Assembly (NCBI RefSeq): GCF_003721245.1
Contig: NZ_RIZG01000003.1
Location: forward strand, 310,001-374,000
Length of the DNA: 64,000 bases
Source: Marinomonas hwangdonensis
GTDB lineage: Bacteria > Pseudomonadota > Gammaproteobacteria > Pseudomonadales > Marinomonadaceae
Reading direction: 5' to 3'
Within the stretch, counting starts at the first letter, position 1. Every line of letters starts with the position of its first letter. Positions 17,055 through 25,979 of this stretch are shown here, one piece after another. The position numbers were made by a program, and so were the translations under genes. The notes beneath the pieces are model-generated. The model worked only from the letters and a program-made list of their open reading frames with translations, was not told the origin of the DNA and did no database searches.

Positions 17055-18215
17055 CTAGATTTCTTGCTTAAACGGCAACAATTCGTGGGTGTCTTGATGG
17101 TACTCACGCACCGCTTCAGCTTCTTCCTCGCAGAAGTTACCAATGGCGTCGCGGAAGCCTTCATGGGCGATGTAGTGGATGCTGTGGCTGAACACAGGTT
17201 CAAAGCCACGGGCGATTTTGTGTTCCCCTTGGGTGCCTGGGTCAAAATGCTGTAACCCTTTTTCCAAACAAAACTCGATGCCTTGGTAGTAACAGGCTTC
17301 AAAGTGCAGGCAATCCACTTCTTCCATGCAGCCCCAGTAACGGCCATACAAAGAATGATCGTCGAAGAAACACCAAGAGGCGGCGATGGCTTCGCCTTCT
17401 CGAAAGGCTTGCACTAAGAGGATTTGCTCGCCCATGTCTTGCGCTAATTGACCGAAGAATTCGCGGGTGAGATAACCCTGTTGTCCGCGTTTGGCGTAAG
17501 TGGATTGATAGCACAGATAGAAAAAATCGATGTCGGCTGGGGTTAAATCGCGGCCGATGGTTCGAGTCAGTGTGATGCCTTCCTTCGCGACTTTTTCGCG
17601 TTCCTTACGGGCGGTTTTGCGTTTGCGTGACGAGAAGTGTGACAAGTACTCTTCCATGTCTTTATAACCACGGTTAAACCAGTGGAACTGACAGGAAATG
17701 CGCTGTATCAGATCTTTGTTTGGCGCAAACAAGGCCGCGTGTTCTGGCTTGGTAAACAACAAATGCCAGCTGGAGAAGTCGCGTTCTTGATTGGCTTGAG
17801 TCATCAATTCCGCAAGAGCAGGGTACAGATGAGAAAACTCCACATCATCGCCTTTTGGGTCAAGGTGTGAAAAAAGCCGCACGCCGGTCACAGGGGAAAA
17901 GGGAATCGCCCAAATACGCTTAGGAAAGTAACGCATGCCGTAACGCTGGTAAGCATCCGCCCAAGACCAATCAAACACAAATTCGCCTTGAGAGTGGGTT
18001 TTCAAATAGGTTGGGGCAATGGCGAGCGGACTGTCGTCATCATCCATTACTAACAAATATTCTGGATACCAGCCCGTTCCGTCGCCAATACTTTTGCTTT
18101 GCTCTAACGCTTGATGAAAAGCAAATTGCGCAAAGGGATAACGAGTTTCTCCAATAGCGGCTTGCCATTTAGCTTCGCCTATTTGATCGACCGAATTGAA
18201 CCACTGCGCTTTCAT
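17055..18215 (-). CDS. COG3146 (DUF482) GNAT/FemAB-like N-acyltransferase
   Basis: A 386-residue protein with the family pattern: PFAQFAFHQALEQSKS near 28, WYPEYLLV, then FVFDWSWADAYQRYG and FPKRIWAIPFSPVTG. Further on come SWHLLFTKPEHAALF, WFNRGYKDMEEYLSHFSSRKRKTARKER in pieces, and near the C-terminus YYQGIEFCLEKGLQHFDPGTQGEHKIARGFEP. COG3146 proteins have a GNAT-like fold and are annotated as peptidoglycan biosynthesis-related, but the substrate is unproven. The gene ends a probable lpxM-hemF-aroE-COG3146 transcription unit, only 14 bases after aroE. Confidence 0.82.
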   Translation of the reverse strand: MKAQWFNSVDQIGEAKWQAAIGETRYPFAQFAFHQALEQSKSIGDGTGWYPEYLLVMDDDDSPLAIAPTYLKTHSQGEFVFDWSWADAYQRYGMRYFPKRIWAIPFSPVTGVRLFSHLDPKGDDVEFSHLYPALAELMTQANQERDFSSWHLLFTKPEHAALFAPNKDLIQRISCQFHWFNRGYKDMEEYLSHFSSRKRKTARKEREKVAKEGITLTRTIGRDLTPADIDFFYLCYQSTYAKRGQQGYLTREFFGQLAQDMGEQILLVQAFREGEAIAASWCFFDDHSLYGRYWGCMEEVDCLHFEACYYQGIEFCLEKGLQHFDPGTQGEHKIARGFEPVFSHSIHYIAHEGFRDAIGNFCEEEAEAVREYHQDTHELLPFKQEI

Positions 18216-18229
18216 ACTACTTTCCTTAT

Positions 18230-19039
18230 TTAGCTGGCTTCCATCTGCTTACGCATAGAATCAACCAAACTGGCGGTTTCTGGACGCACTTGTCGCCACA
18301 AATAAAACGCTTCTGCGGCTTGGCAAACAAGCATTCCCAGGCCATCGGCACCAACAGCACCATGTTCGTGCGCCCACTGTAAAAACACCGTGCGCTCCTT
18401 ACTGTACATCATGTCATAACACCAAGTTTGCCCGTTCACTAGTTCGTCTTTTAATGGCGGTAAACTGCCAGATAAACTGGCTGATGTACCATTAATGATG
18501 ATGTCGAAAGGACCTTCTAGTGCTTCAAAGGACGATGCTAGGCAATCGAATTGATCCGCTAAAGCTTGCGCCTTTTCAACCGTTCGATTGGCGATGGTGA
18601 CAGATTCCGGGTTCTCGGCCAAAATAGGTTCAAGCACACCACGCACTGCACCACCAGCCCCCAAAATCAATACGCTCCTGTCTTTAAAGCTTTGCCCGTG
18701 GTTATGAGTAATGTCACGAACCATGCCCACACCATCGGTATTATCGCCGAACAGGTCGCCATTTTTTCCAATCATGAGAGTATTCACGGCGCCCGCTTGC
18801 TTAGCGCGTTGGCTGAGAATATCGCACATGGCAAATGCACGCTCTTTAAACGGCACGGTAATATTCAGGCCTTTGCCGTCTTTTTCAAAAAAATCTCTCA
18901 CTTGGTTTTCAAATTCAACCAGATCACCCAGCAAGGTCGAATACATCAGGTGTTGTCCCGTTTGCTGGGCAAAATAAGCATGAATACTGGGCGACTTGCT
19001 GTGAGCAATCGGATTTCCGACAACGGCGTATTGATCCAA
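18230..19039 (-). CDS. aroE: Shikimate dehydrogenase
   Basis: 269 residues from a TTG start. The substrate domain begins DQYAVVGNPIAHSKSPSIH, with NITVPFKE (near 60, catalytic Lys) and GDNTDGVGM (near 100). The NADP domain has GAGGAVRGVL (near 125), and ADGLGMLVCQAAEAFYLW is near the end. It reduces 3-dehydroshikimate in aromatic amino-acid synthesis. TTG at 19037-19039 was chosen because AGAGGA lies 7 bases upstream and the protein then begins MDQYAVVGNP as in relatives. An ATG 27 bases earlier would add MYFNKRGLI and place the ribosome site inside the coding region. It follows hemF, the canonical order. Confidence 0.92.
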   Translation of the reverse strand: MDQYAVVGNPIAHSKSPSIHAYFAQQTGQHLMYSTLLGDLVEFENQVRDFFEKDGKGLNITVPFKERAFAMCDILSQRAKQAGAVNTLMIGKNGDLFGDNTDGVGMVRDITHNHGQSFKDRSVLILGAGGAVRGVLEPILAENPESVTIANRTVEKAQALADQFDCLASSFEALEGPFDIIINGTSASLSGSLPPLKDELVNGQTWCYDMMYSKERTVFLQWAHEHGAVGADGLGMLVCQAAEAFYLWRQVRPETASLVDSMRKQMEAS

Positions 19040-19100
19040 AATAAGTCCTCTTTTGTTGAAGTACAAAGCGCAATGCTGAAATACGAAACCTAACGAAACA

Positions 19101-20060
<960 letters not shown>

Positions 20061-20087
20061 TTATCTTAAAGGAAGAAAGTGGCTTAG

Positions 20088-21029
20088 TTAATAAAGACGA
20101 GAGCCATCCGGACGCGTCCGTAGGATATTCAAAATCCACATGTACTGCTCTGGACAAGACCCTATCATGTCTTCTAATGCTTTGTTCATCACAATCGCAT
20201 CTTGTGTTTCGTCACCGGTTGGGAAGTTCTCAAGGGCAGGAAATATATGCAGTTCGTATTTCCCAGATTGGGCATTGTAAGCCTGAAACATAGGAACCAC
20301 TTTCGCATTCGTTAGCTTGGTTAGTTTGCCCAAGCCTTTCAGTGTTGCTTTTTCTGCATCAAAAAAGGGAACAAAAACCGACTGCTGAGCCCCATGATCC
20401 TCATCGGGTAAGTAATACCCCAAGCAACCTTCTTTTACCGACTTTAAAAACGGCTTAATGCTCGCATCACGAGGGTACACCATGCCTCGGCCATATTGCG
20501 TACGCTGCTTATGCATGAACCAATCAAACACCGGGTTTCTCTGTGGACGCATAATCGTCGTAATAGTGACACCACGAGATGCCAACATAGAACCGGTATA
20601 ATCAATCGACCAGCAATGGGGCGTCAAAGAGATGATATTCTCCCCCTTCTCAATAAGCGGAAAAAGGTGTTCCCCACCAAACACGGCATCACGGCTTTTT
20701 TTGTATTTCTCACTACGAACCAACAATTCACCATACGCTAAGCAAAACTGAAGACCGACTTCTATACTGCTCAGCAAAATAGCCTCGCGCTCTTCAGGCG
20801 TCTTTTCAGAAAAGCATTGCGCTAAGTTTAAGCGAGCACGCTTGAGCGAACTGGCTTTTCTTTTGATTACCAGCTTGGCTAATTTGCAAGCGAATTTATC
20901 GCGTATACGAAAAGGCACAAAAGCCAATAAGAAAGATAAGAAAACAATACACCACACCCCCCAAAAACGAGGATGAAGAAAACGCCATTCAAAAGTGGGG
21001 TTGTGCAAATGCTTATCGGATGTACTCAT
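20088..21029 (-). CDS. lpxM: Lipid A acyltransferase (LpxM/LpxL family)
   Basis: A 313-residue inner-membrane acyltransferase. A hydrophobic anchor (about 25-44) precedes the catalytic H-x4-D motif in LTPHCWSIDYTGSMLAS (near 137-142). Then come NPVFDWFMHKQRTQYG, IKPFLKSVKEGCLGYYLPDEDHG (pieces) and a C-terminal PEQYMWILNILRTRPDG. The NP-VFD, GYYLPDxDHG and PEQYxWI segments match E. coli LpxM (MsbB) better than LpxL, so it probably adds the last acyl chain to lipid A. It is upstream of hemF with a 45-base gap. Confidence 0.85.
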   Translation of the reverse strand: MSTSDKHLHNPTFEWRFLHPRFWGVWCIVFLSFLLAFVPFRIRDKFACKLAKLVIKRKASSLKRARLNLAQCFSEKTPEEREAILLSSIEVGLQFCLAYGELLVRSEKYKKSRDAVFGGEHLFPLIEKGENIISLTPHCWSIDYTGSMLASRGVTITTIMRPQRNPVFDWFMHKQRTQYGRGMVYPRDASIKPFLKSVKEGCLGYYLPDEDHGAQQSVFVPFFDAEKATLKGLGKLTKLTNAKVVPMFQAYNAQSGKYELHIFPALENFPTGDETQDAIVMNKALEDMIGSCPEQYMWILNILRTRPDGSRLY

Positions 21030-21128
21030 GTAAATGTGAGCCTATGTCGTACAGTAAGTGAAGGGCACCATCTTACATCAATCAAACAAGGCCACAAAAT
21101 GATATGTCTCGTTATTAAAACAGCATAA

Positions 21129-21389
21129 TCACCGCCACGCCTCGACCGCTGTTTCGTAAAACTCTATTTGATTTGTTGCTTGTACCAATACAGAAGCGCC
21201 GTGGAGTGTCGAAAGAAACTGAATGCTTCGGCCTTTGGCGTGGTCTTCTTGTATAGACTCCAACCTCATAAACACCTTGGTTAACCATTCTATTTTAACA
21301 TCATAAAAAGCCGCGAGGGCAATACAGACTTCCTCTGGCAAGATGCATTTATCCGTTGTTAACATGGTGCATAAGCTCATGTTGCGATG
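21129..21389 (-). pseudogene. C-terminal remnant of a TetR/AcrR regulator
   Basis: About 87 in-frame residues, from NMSLCTMLTTDKCILPEEV to the stop at 21129, resemble the C-terminal ligand domain of TetR-family regulators: LCGML-like motif, LPEEV, AFYDVKIEWL and LSTLHGASVLVQA. The helix-turn-helix N-terminal half is missing. The reading frame continues to the right only as antisense of the neighbouring lipoamide dehydrogenase fragment, so the breakpoint lies near 21385-21390. No start codon with a ribosome site is visible. Confidence 0.65.
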
Positions 21390-22106
21390 ATCAACTATTT
21401 TAATACAGAAGCCACACCAGAAGCCTTGAACGTCACCATGCAAGACAAAGATGGCGAGCGAAGCCTTTCAGTGGATGCCGTGCTGGTCGCCGTTGGTCGC
21501 TCGCCGAATGGCAAAACCGCGGGTATTTCCGACATCGGCGTCAAATTAGACGAACGCGGTTTTGTACTGACAAATGAAAAGTGCCAAACATCTGTACCCA
21601 ATATTTATGCGATTGGCGACGTTACTCACGGCCCAATGTTGGCGCACAAGGCATCACATCAAGGCCACACCGCAGCCGAAGTCATTGCTGGCCACAAGGT
21701 AGATTTCCAACCGCTCGCCATTCCGTCTATCGCTTACACTTTCCCAGAAGTGGCTTGGGTTGGCTTAACCGAAACCGAAGCGAAGAAGCAAAACATCGAT
21801 ATTAAAACCGCCGTTTTTCCATGGAGCGCCAGCGGACGCGCCATTGCTTCCGGCGCAACCCAAGGCAAAACCAAACTCATTTATGACGAAGCAACAGAAC
21901 GCGTCTTAGGCGCCGGCGTCGTGGGTTCCCACGCGGGTGAATTACTCGGTGAACTGACACTCGCCATTGAATTCGGCGCCACACTGGAAGACATCGCCTT
22001 AACCATCCACGCCCACCCAAGCCTCCACGAAACCGTCGGTTTAGCGGCAGAACTCGGCGCTGGAACGATTACCGACTTACCGAATAAGAAAGCAAAGAAA
22101 GCTTAA
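21387..22106 (+). pseudogene. lpd: C-terminal remnant of dihydrolipoyl dehydrogenase
   Basis: 239 in-frame residues match the second half of a lipoamide dehydrogenase (E3): LVAVGRSPNGKTAG, VPNIYAIGDVTHGPMLAHKA (FAD-binding), SIAYTFPEVAWVG, then the dimerisation domain with the catalytic IHAHPSLHETV. The first half, with the N-terminal GxGxxG FAD site and the redox-active disulfide, is absent. A complete E3 is about 470-590 residues. The frame hits a stop at 21372, and upstream sequence belongs to a reversed TetR fragment. The intact dimer domain suggests a recent loss. Confidence 0.8.
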
Positions 22107-22124
22107 TGATTACAGAGCTCTTTA

Positions 22125-22149
22125 CGTGAACAACCTATGGTTGTTCACG
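22125..22149 (+). terminator. Hairpin after the lipoamide dehydrogenase remnant
   Basis: CGTGAACAACC-TAT-GGTTGTTCACG is a perfect 11-bp stem with a three-base loop, 18 bases after the stop. It has no T-run, so termination is uncertain. Confidence 0.5.
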
Positions 22150-22152
22150 CAC

Positions 22153-22177
22153 CGTCATTTCCGCGCAGGCGGAAATC
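22153..22177. repeat. Small dispersed palindrome (REP-like, GTCATTCCCGC type)
   Basis: ATTTCCGC-GCAG-GCGGAAAT preceded by CGTC resembles the dispersed palindrome GTCATTCCCGC...GCGGGAAT seen in many proteobacterial genomes, with matched C-to-T and G-to-A changes that keep the stem. The resemblance is from memory of that element. Its right end overlaps the stop codon of the gene at 22176. Confidence 0.55.
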
Positions 22178-22586
22178 AACTCACATAAACGATATGTTGC
22201 TCGTCATCATAGCTAAAATTGAGAACTATCTGAATTTGGCTTTCTTCAATGTGCAGCTTCGAAACAAGATCGAACGTGCCTTTCTCCGCTTTATCAGCAA
22301 AGGCTTTTAATTGCTTTTCCAGCATCACCCATGCGACTCCATCCCTTGCTTCATCGATTCCAACAAGTTCGATGGAATGCGTCCTCAACCAAGCAAAATA
22401 CGCCAGCGAATTGGCTTTAATATCCACTGCAACACCAGCGTCTGAGACTTCATAACACAGCCCGCATTGGGAAAGCTGCTGTGTTAAATAGGCTTTCCAC
22501 TGCTTCATGAACTGATCGAAATAGGGCAAACAAACCTCTTCTAGCGGTAATAACTCTTCAGAAACGACATATAGAACAAGCTCCAT
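22176..22586 (-). CDS. Unknown 136-residue protein
   Basis: I do not recognise this protein. It is acidic, mixed alpha/beta in appearance, without a signal peptide or membrane helix. Notable segments are LPLEEVCLPYFDQFMKQW and IELVGIDEARDGVAWVMLEKQL, with a beta-rich end IQIVLNFSYDDEQHIVYVS. It lies between the lipoamide dehydrogenase remnant and the hydroxyproline block, reading away from the latter. Typical codon use for the window supports it as a real gene. Confidence 0.5.
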   Translation of the reverse strand: MELVLYVVSEELLPLEEVCLPYFDQFMKQWKAYLTQQLSQCGLCYEVSDAGVAVDIKANSLAYFAWLRTHSIELVGIDEARDGVAWVMLEKQLKAFADKAEKGTFDLVSKLHIEESQIQIVLNFSYDDEQHIVYVS

Positions 22587-22650
22587 AAAAGGGCAGCCAG
22601 CATAACATCTAAGAGCGAATGTAAAACACCACCTAAAAGAAGAGTATTTA

Positions 22651-22677
22651 TTGACTACTTTTTACTCTAGGTATATT
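22651..22677 (+). promoter_or_regulatory. Predicted sigma-70 promoter of hydroxyproline copy A
   Basis: TTGACT (22651-22656) and TATATT (22672-22677) are separated by 15 bases, slightly short of the optimum. The operator at 22679-22693 begins two bases after the -10 box. Confidence 0.5.
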
Positions 22678-22678
22678 T

Positions 22679-22693
22679 TGGATACAAAATCCA
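22679..22693. promoter_or_regulatory. Predicted GntR operator 1 (copy A deaminase)
   Basis: TGGATACAAAATCCA; read on the other strand it is TGGATTTTGTATCCA. It matches the sites at 27537, 31752 and 41754 (consensus TGKATWTTGTATCCA) and sits just after the -10 box of the 22744 gene. Confidence 0.65.
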
Positions 22694-22743
22694 TTTTGAT
22701 AGATGGCTAGTAAAATCCTTCAATTTCTTAAAAAAGGTCGTGA

Positions 22744-23724
22744 ATGATGAGCAATGACGTTTTTGATGTAAGTGTTTTTAATGGCATCATGCCGGCGTTG
22801 ATGACGCCTTGTAAGGCGGATCGTACGCCAGATTTCGATAATTTGGTAAAAAAGGGTAAGGAGATGATGGCGGCGGGGATGTCTGCGGTGGTGTATTGCG
22901 GTTCTATGGGCGATTGGCCTTTGTTGACGGACGCCGAGCGTATGGAAGGTGTAGAGCGCTTAGTAAATGCGGGGATTCCTGTGGTCGTCGGTACTGGGGC
23001 GATTAATACCAAATCCGCGGTGGCATTAGCGGCGCACGCGGAAAAAGTTGGTGCGGCGGGTTTGATGGTGATTCCTCGTGTGCTGTCTCGTGGCTCGGTG
23101 ATTGCCGCACAGAAACATCATTTCAAGGCGATTTTAGACGCGGCGCCGTCGATTCCAGCAATTATCTATAACAGCCCTGTGTATGGCTTTGAAACCCGAG
23201 CGGATTTGTTTTTTGCGCTACGTACTGAGCATAAGAATCTGGTCGGTTTTAAAGAGTTTGGCAGTAAAGAAGCGCTACGCTATGCCGCGGAAAACATCAC
23301 CTCCCAAGACGATGACGTCTTGCTGATGGTCGGTGTGGATACAGCGGTCTATCACGGCTTCGTCAAATGTGGCGCAGTTGGTGCGATTACCGGTATTGGC
23401 ACAGCATTGCCGAAAGAAGTCTTGTTGCTCGCCAATCTGTGTCGATTGGCTGCGAAGGGCAACGCCGAAGCCCGCGTTCGCGCCCAAGAATTAGAAGAGG
23501 CCTTTTCCGTTTTGGCCAGTTTCGACGAAGGCCCAGAATTGGTATTGTTCTTCAAATATTTGCTTGTCTTAAACGGCGAAGAAGCGTATCGATTACACTT
23601 CAATGAAACGGACGAGCTTAACGCCGCACAACGTCGTTACTGTGAAGAACAATATGCCCTCTTCAAAGACTGGTTTGCAGATTGGGCTACACAAGGTGGA
23701 GTAATAGATACATGCAAGTCATAG
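22744..23724 (+). CDS. DapA-family pyrroline-4-hydroxy-2-carboxylate deaminase, copy A
   Basis: A 326-residue TIM-barrel protein of the dihydrodipicolinate synthase family. It has GIMPALMTPC, YCGSMGDWPLLTD, VIPRVLSRG, the IIYNSPVYG tyrosine loop and the Schiff-base Lys in LVGFKEFGS (near 169). In this neighbourhood the family member is expected to convert 1-pyrroline-4-hydroxy-2-carboxylate to 2-oxoglutarate semialdehyde in D-hydroxyproline catabolism (LhpC/HypD type). That is inference from the gene set. Its end overlaps the next gene by 13 bases. A paralogue at 34828 is well over 80% identical by eye. An AAGG site precedes the first of two adjacent ATGs. Confidence 0.83.
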   Translation: MMSNDVFDVSVFNGIMPALMTPCKADRTPDFDNLVKKGKEMMAAGMSAVVYCGSMGDWPLLTDAERMEGVERLVNAGIPVVVGTGAINTKSAVALAAHAEKVGAAGLMVIPRVLSRGSVIAAQKHHFKAILDAAPSIPAIIYNSPVYGFETRADLFFALRTEHKNLVGFKEFGSKEALRYAAENITSQDDDVLLMVGVDTAVYHGFVKCGAVGAITGIGTALPKEVLLLANLCRLAAKGNAEARVRAQELEEAFSVLASFDEGPELVLFFKYLLVLNGEEAYRLHFNETDELNAAQRRYCEEQYALFKDWFADWATQGGVIDTCKS

Positions 23725-24647
23725 ACAGTCATACGGAAGGTGAACCAACCCGCGTTATTGTGTCTGGTGGGCCAGATTTAGGTTCTGGCTCATTGGCGGA
23801 ACGCGCCAAGATATTAGCGACGGAGCATAAAGATTTTTATCGTTCCGTGGTAGCCGAACCCTATGGGCAAGAAGCCATGGTTGGCGTGATGCTGGTAGAG
23901 CCAGTTAACCCTGAATGCGTGGCCGGCGTGATTTATTTCGACGCTGCAGCTGTCATCGGCATGTGTGGTCACGGCACCATTGGCGTAGCAGCTACGCTGG
24001 CGTATATGGGGAAAATCGGTATGGGCACTCATAAAATCGAAACGCCCGTTGGTGTGGTTGAAGTCACCTTGTCTGATGCCAATACAGTGACTGTAAAAAA
24101 CGTGGTCAGCCGTCGCTTACAGAAAGATGTGAGCTTAGAAATCGAAGGGATAGGTACAGTCTCTGGTGATATTGCCTATGGTGGAAACTGGTTCTTTATT
24201 GTCGATCAAAGCCCTGTGCCTGTTGTTCCAAGTAATATTCGTGACCTGACGGAAGTCTCGATCAAAATTCGCGAAGCCATTGAGGCAAAGCAATTAACAG
24301 GTACAGATGGTGGCATCATTGATCACGTTGTTCTTTATGGGCCAGCACTTAATGAGAATAGCCACAGCCGCAACTTCGTTCTGTGTCCTGACAACGCCTA
24401 CGATCGCTCGCCTTGCGGTACAGGCAGTTCCGCTCGCTTGGCTTGCCTAGCAGCAGATAATCGCCTTGCTCCCAATGAAGAAATCATTCAAGAAAGCACC
24501 ATTGGCAGCAGTTATCGTTTGAGCTATCAGCCTTCAAAAGGCGATACCATTATCCCAAATATTACTGGACAGGCGTTTGTTACCAAAGAAGCCACTTTAG
24601 TGATGAACCCCAACGACTCGTTGAGAAATGGCATTAAGCTGTCTTAA
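23712..24647 (+). CDS. 4-hydroxyproline 2-epimerase, proline racemase family, copy A
   Basis: 311 residues starting MQVIDSHTEGEPTR. Both catalytic cysteines of proline racemase/hydroxyproline epimerases are present: GMCGHGTIG (near 84) and DRSPCGTG (near 234). The family epimerises trans-4-hydroxy-L-proline to cis-4-hydroxy-D-proline; proline racemase is the alternative, but the neighbouring oxidase, deaminase and semialdehyde dehydrogenase favour hydroxyproline. The ATG at 23712, 13 bases before the end of the deaminase gene, was chosen; copy B has the identical overlap. Confidence 0.87.
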   Translation: MQVIDSHTEGEPTRVIVSGGPDLGSGSLAERAKILATEHKDFYRSVVAEPYGQEAMVGVMLVEPVNPECVAGVIYFDAAAVIGMCGHGTIGVAATLAYMGKIGMGTHKIETPVGVVEVTLSDANTVTVKNVVSRRLQKDVSLEIEGIGTVSGDIAYGGNWFFIVDQSPVPVVPSNIRDLTEVSIKIREAIEAKQLTGTDGGIIDHVVLYGPALNENSHSRNFVLCPDNAYDRSPCGTGSSARLACLAADNRLAPNEEIIQESTIGSSYRLSYQPSKGDTIIPNITGQAFVTKEATLVMNPNDSLRNGIKLS

Positions 24648-24649
24648 CA

Positions 24650-25975
24650 ATGACGCATTCAACTTCAAATAATGGATTAGTGATGATGAGCGAATCGGAT
24701 ATGGACACAATAAAGCACGATGTGATTGTTATTGGTGCCGGAATCATCGGCATTAGCATTGCGTTAAAACTGCAAGCTGAAGGTCGACAAGTGTTGGTAT
24801 TGGATCGAAAAGGTGTGGCAGCCGAAACCTCATCTGGCAATGCAGGTGTGTTTGCCTTTGCGGATGTGATTCCTCTCGCCACTCCTGGCATTATGCGAAA
24901 AGCACCAAAATGGTTGATCGATCCTCTCGGCCCTTTGTCTATCCGACCGGCTTATGCCTTAAAAATCCTCCCTTGGATGTTGCGCTTCTGGCGCGCCAGC
25001 TGGAAAGACAAATACCAAACCGCCTTGGCGGCACAAGCCAGTTTGATGGATTTATCTAAAGCCGCTCTTGAACGCCAAATCGATGCCGTAAACGGTGAAG
25101 CCATGATTCGTCGAGAAGGGCAGTTACAGCTTTACGAAGGACAAGCCGAATTTAACGAAAGCCTTGCTGGCTGGCAAACTCGTCAAGCGCATGGCGTTGT
25201 CTATGAGTTCTTACTCACGCCAGAGGCAATAGCTGACATTCAGCCCGGCATTGACCCTAGGTTTACCCATGCCGCTTATACGCCAGAATGGAAAAACGTT
25301 TGTGATCCTGCCCAATGGACTCAGCACTTGGCCAACGAGTTTGAAAAACGTGGCGGTAAAATTGCCATCGCGTCGATTCATTCTATTGATTTGAAAGACG
25401 ACTCTGTCAACTTAAAAAGTGACTCAGCCGATTATGAAGCCAATCAAGTGGTCCTTTGTGCTGGTGCTTGGTCAAAAACCTTAGCACAGTCTATTGGAGA
25501 CAGTTTGCCATTGGATACAGAGCGAGGGTACAACACGACCTTACCTGCCAGAGCATTTGATTTAAAAACCCACCTAACTTTTAGCAATCACGGCTTTGTG
25601 GTGACAAAAATAGGCGAAGGTGTACGAATCGGTGGGGCGGTTGAGTTGGGTGGATTGACGTTGAAGCCACATTATCAACGAGCAGACGTTTTGCTCAACA
25701 AAGCGGCAGAGTTCTTACCAGGCTTGAACATCGAAGGCGGTAGACAGTGGATGGGATTTCGTCCTTCCATGCCCGACAGCTTGCCTGTGATTAGCTACGC
25801 GAGCCAATCTAAGCGTGTTGTATATGCTTTTGGACATGGGCATTTGGGGTTAACTCAGTCCGCAGGCACAGCCGAACTGGTTGCAGAGTTGATTAATGAA
25901 CAACCGTCGAGTATTCCTATGAATGCTTATTGCGCACAGCGTTTTCACACTCTACACAACAAGCATTCACAGTGA
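24650..25975 (+). CDS. FAD-dependent D-amino acid (cis-4-hydroxy-D-proline) oxidase, DadA-like, copy A
   Basis: A 441-residue DAO-family flavoprotein. The Rossmann FAD motif is VIVIGAGIIGISIALKLQ (near 25-42), followed by E(T)SSGNAGVFAFADVIPLATPG. A C-terminal GFRPSMPDSLPVI and YAFGHGHLGLTQSAGTAELV complete the DadA-type fold. It would oxidise cis-4-hydroxy-D-proline to 1-pyrroline-4-hydroxy-2-carboxylate. The start is uncertain: ATG 24650 lies 2 bases after the previous stop, while ATG 24686 (MSESDMDTIK) aligns better with copy B, which begins MSDKMKPD. Confidence 0.83.
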   Translation: MTHSTSNNGLVMMSESDMDTIKHDVIVIGAGIIGISIALKLQAEGRQVLVLDRKGVAAETSSGNAGVFAFADVIPLATPGIMRKAPKWLIDPLGPLSIRPAYALKILPWMLRFWRASWKDKYQTALAAQASLMDLSKAALERQIDAVNGEAMIRREGQLQLYEGQAEFNESLAGWQTRQAHGVVYEFLLTPEAIADIQPGIDPRFTHAAYTPEWKNVCDPAQWTQHLANEFEKRGGKIAIASIHSIDLKDDSVNLKSDSADYEANQVVLCAGAWSKTLAQSIGDSLPLDTERGYNTTLPARAFDLKTHLTFSNHGFVVTKIGEGVRIGGAVELGGLTLKPHYQRADVLLNKAAEFLPGLNIEGGRQWMGFRPSMPDSLPVISYASQSKRVVYAFGHGHLGLTQSAGTAELVAELINEQPSSIPMNAYCAQRFHTLHNKHSQ

Positions 25976-25979
25976 CGCA

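Noticed and set aside
22744..23724. DapA-family genes as lysine-pathway dihydrodipicolinate synthases
   Set aside because: Both copies sit in an epimerase/oxidase/semialdehyde dehydrogenase set, overlap the epimerase gene and are about 320 residues rather than about 290, which favours the hydroxyproline deaminase role.
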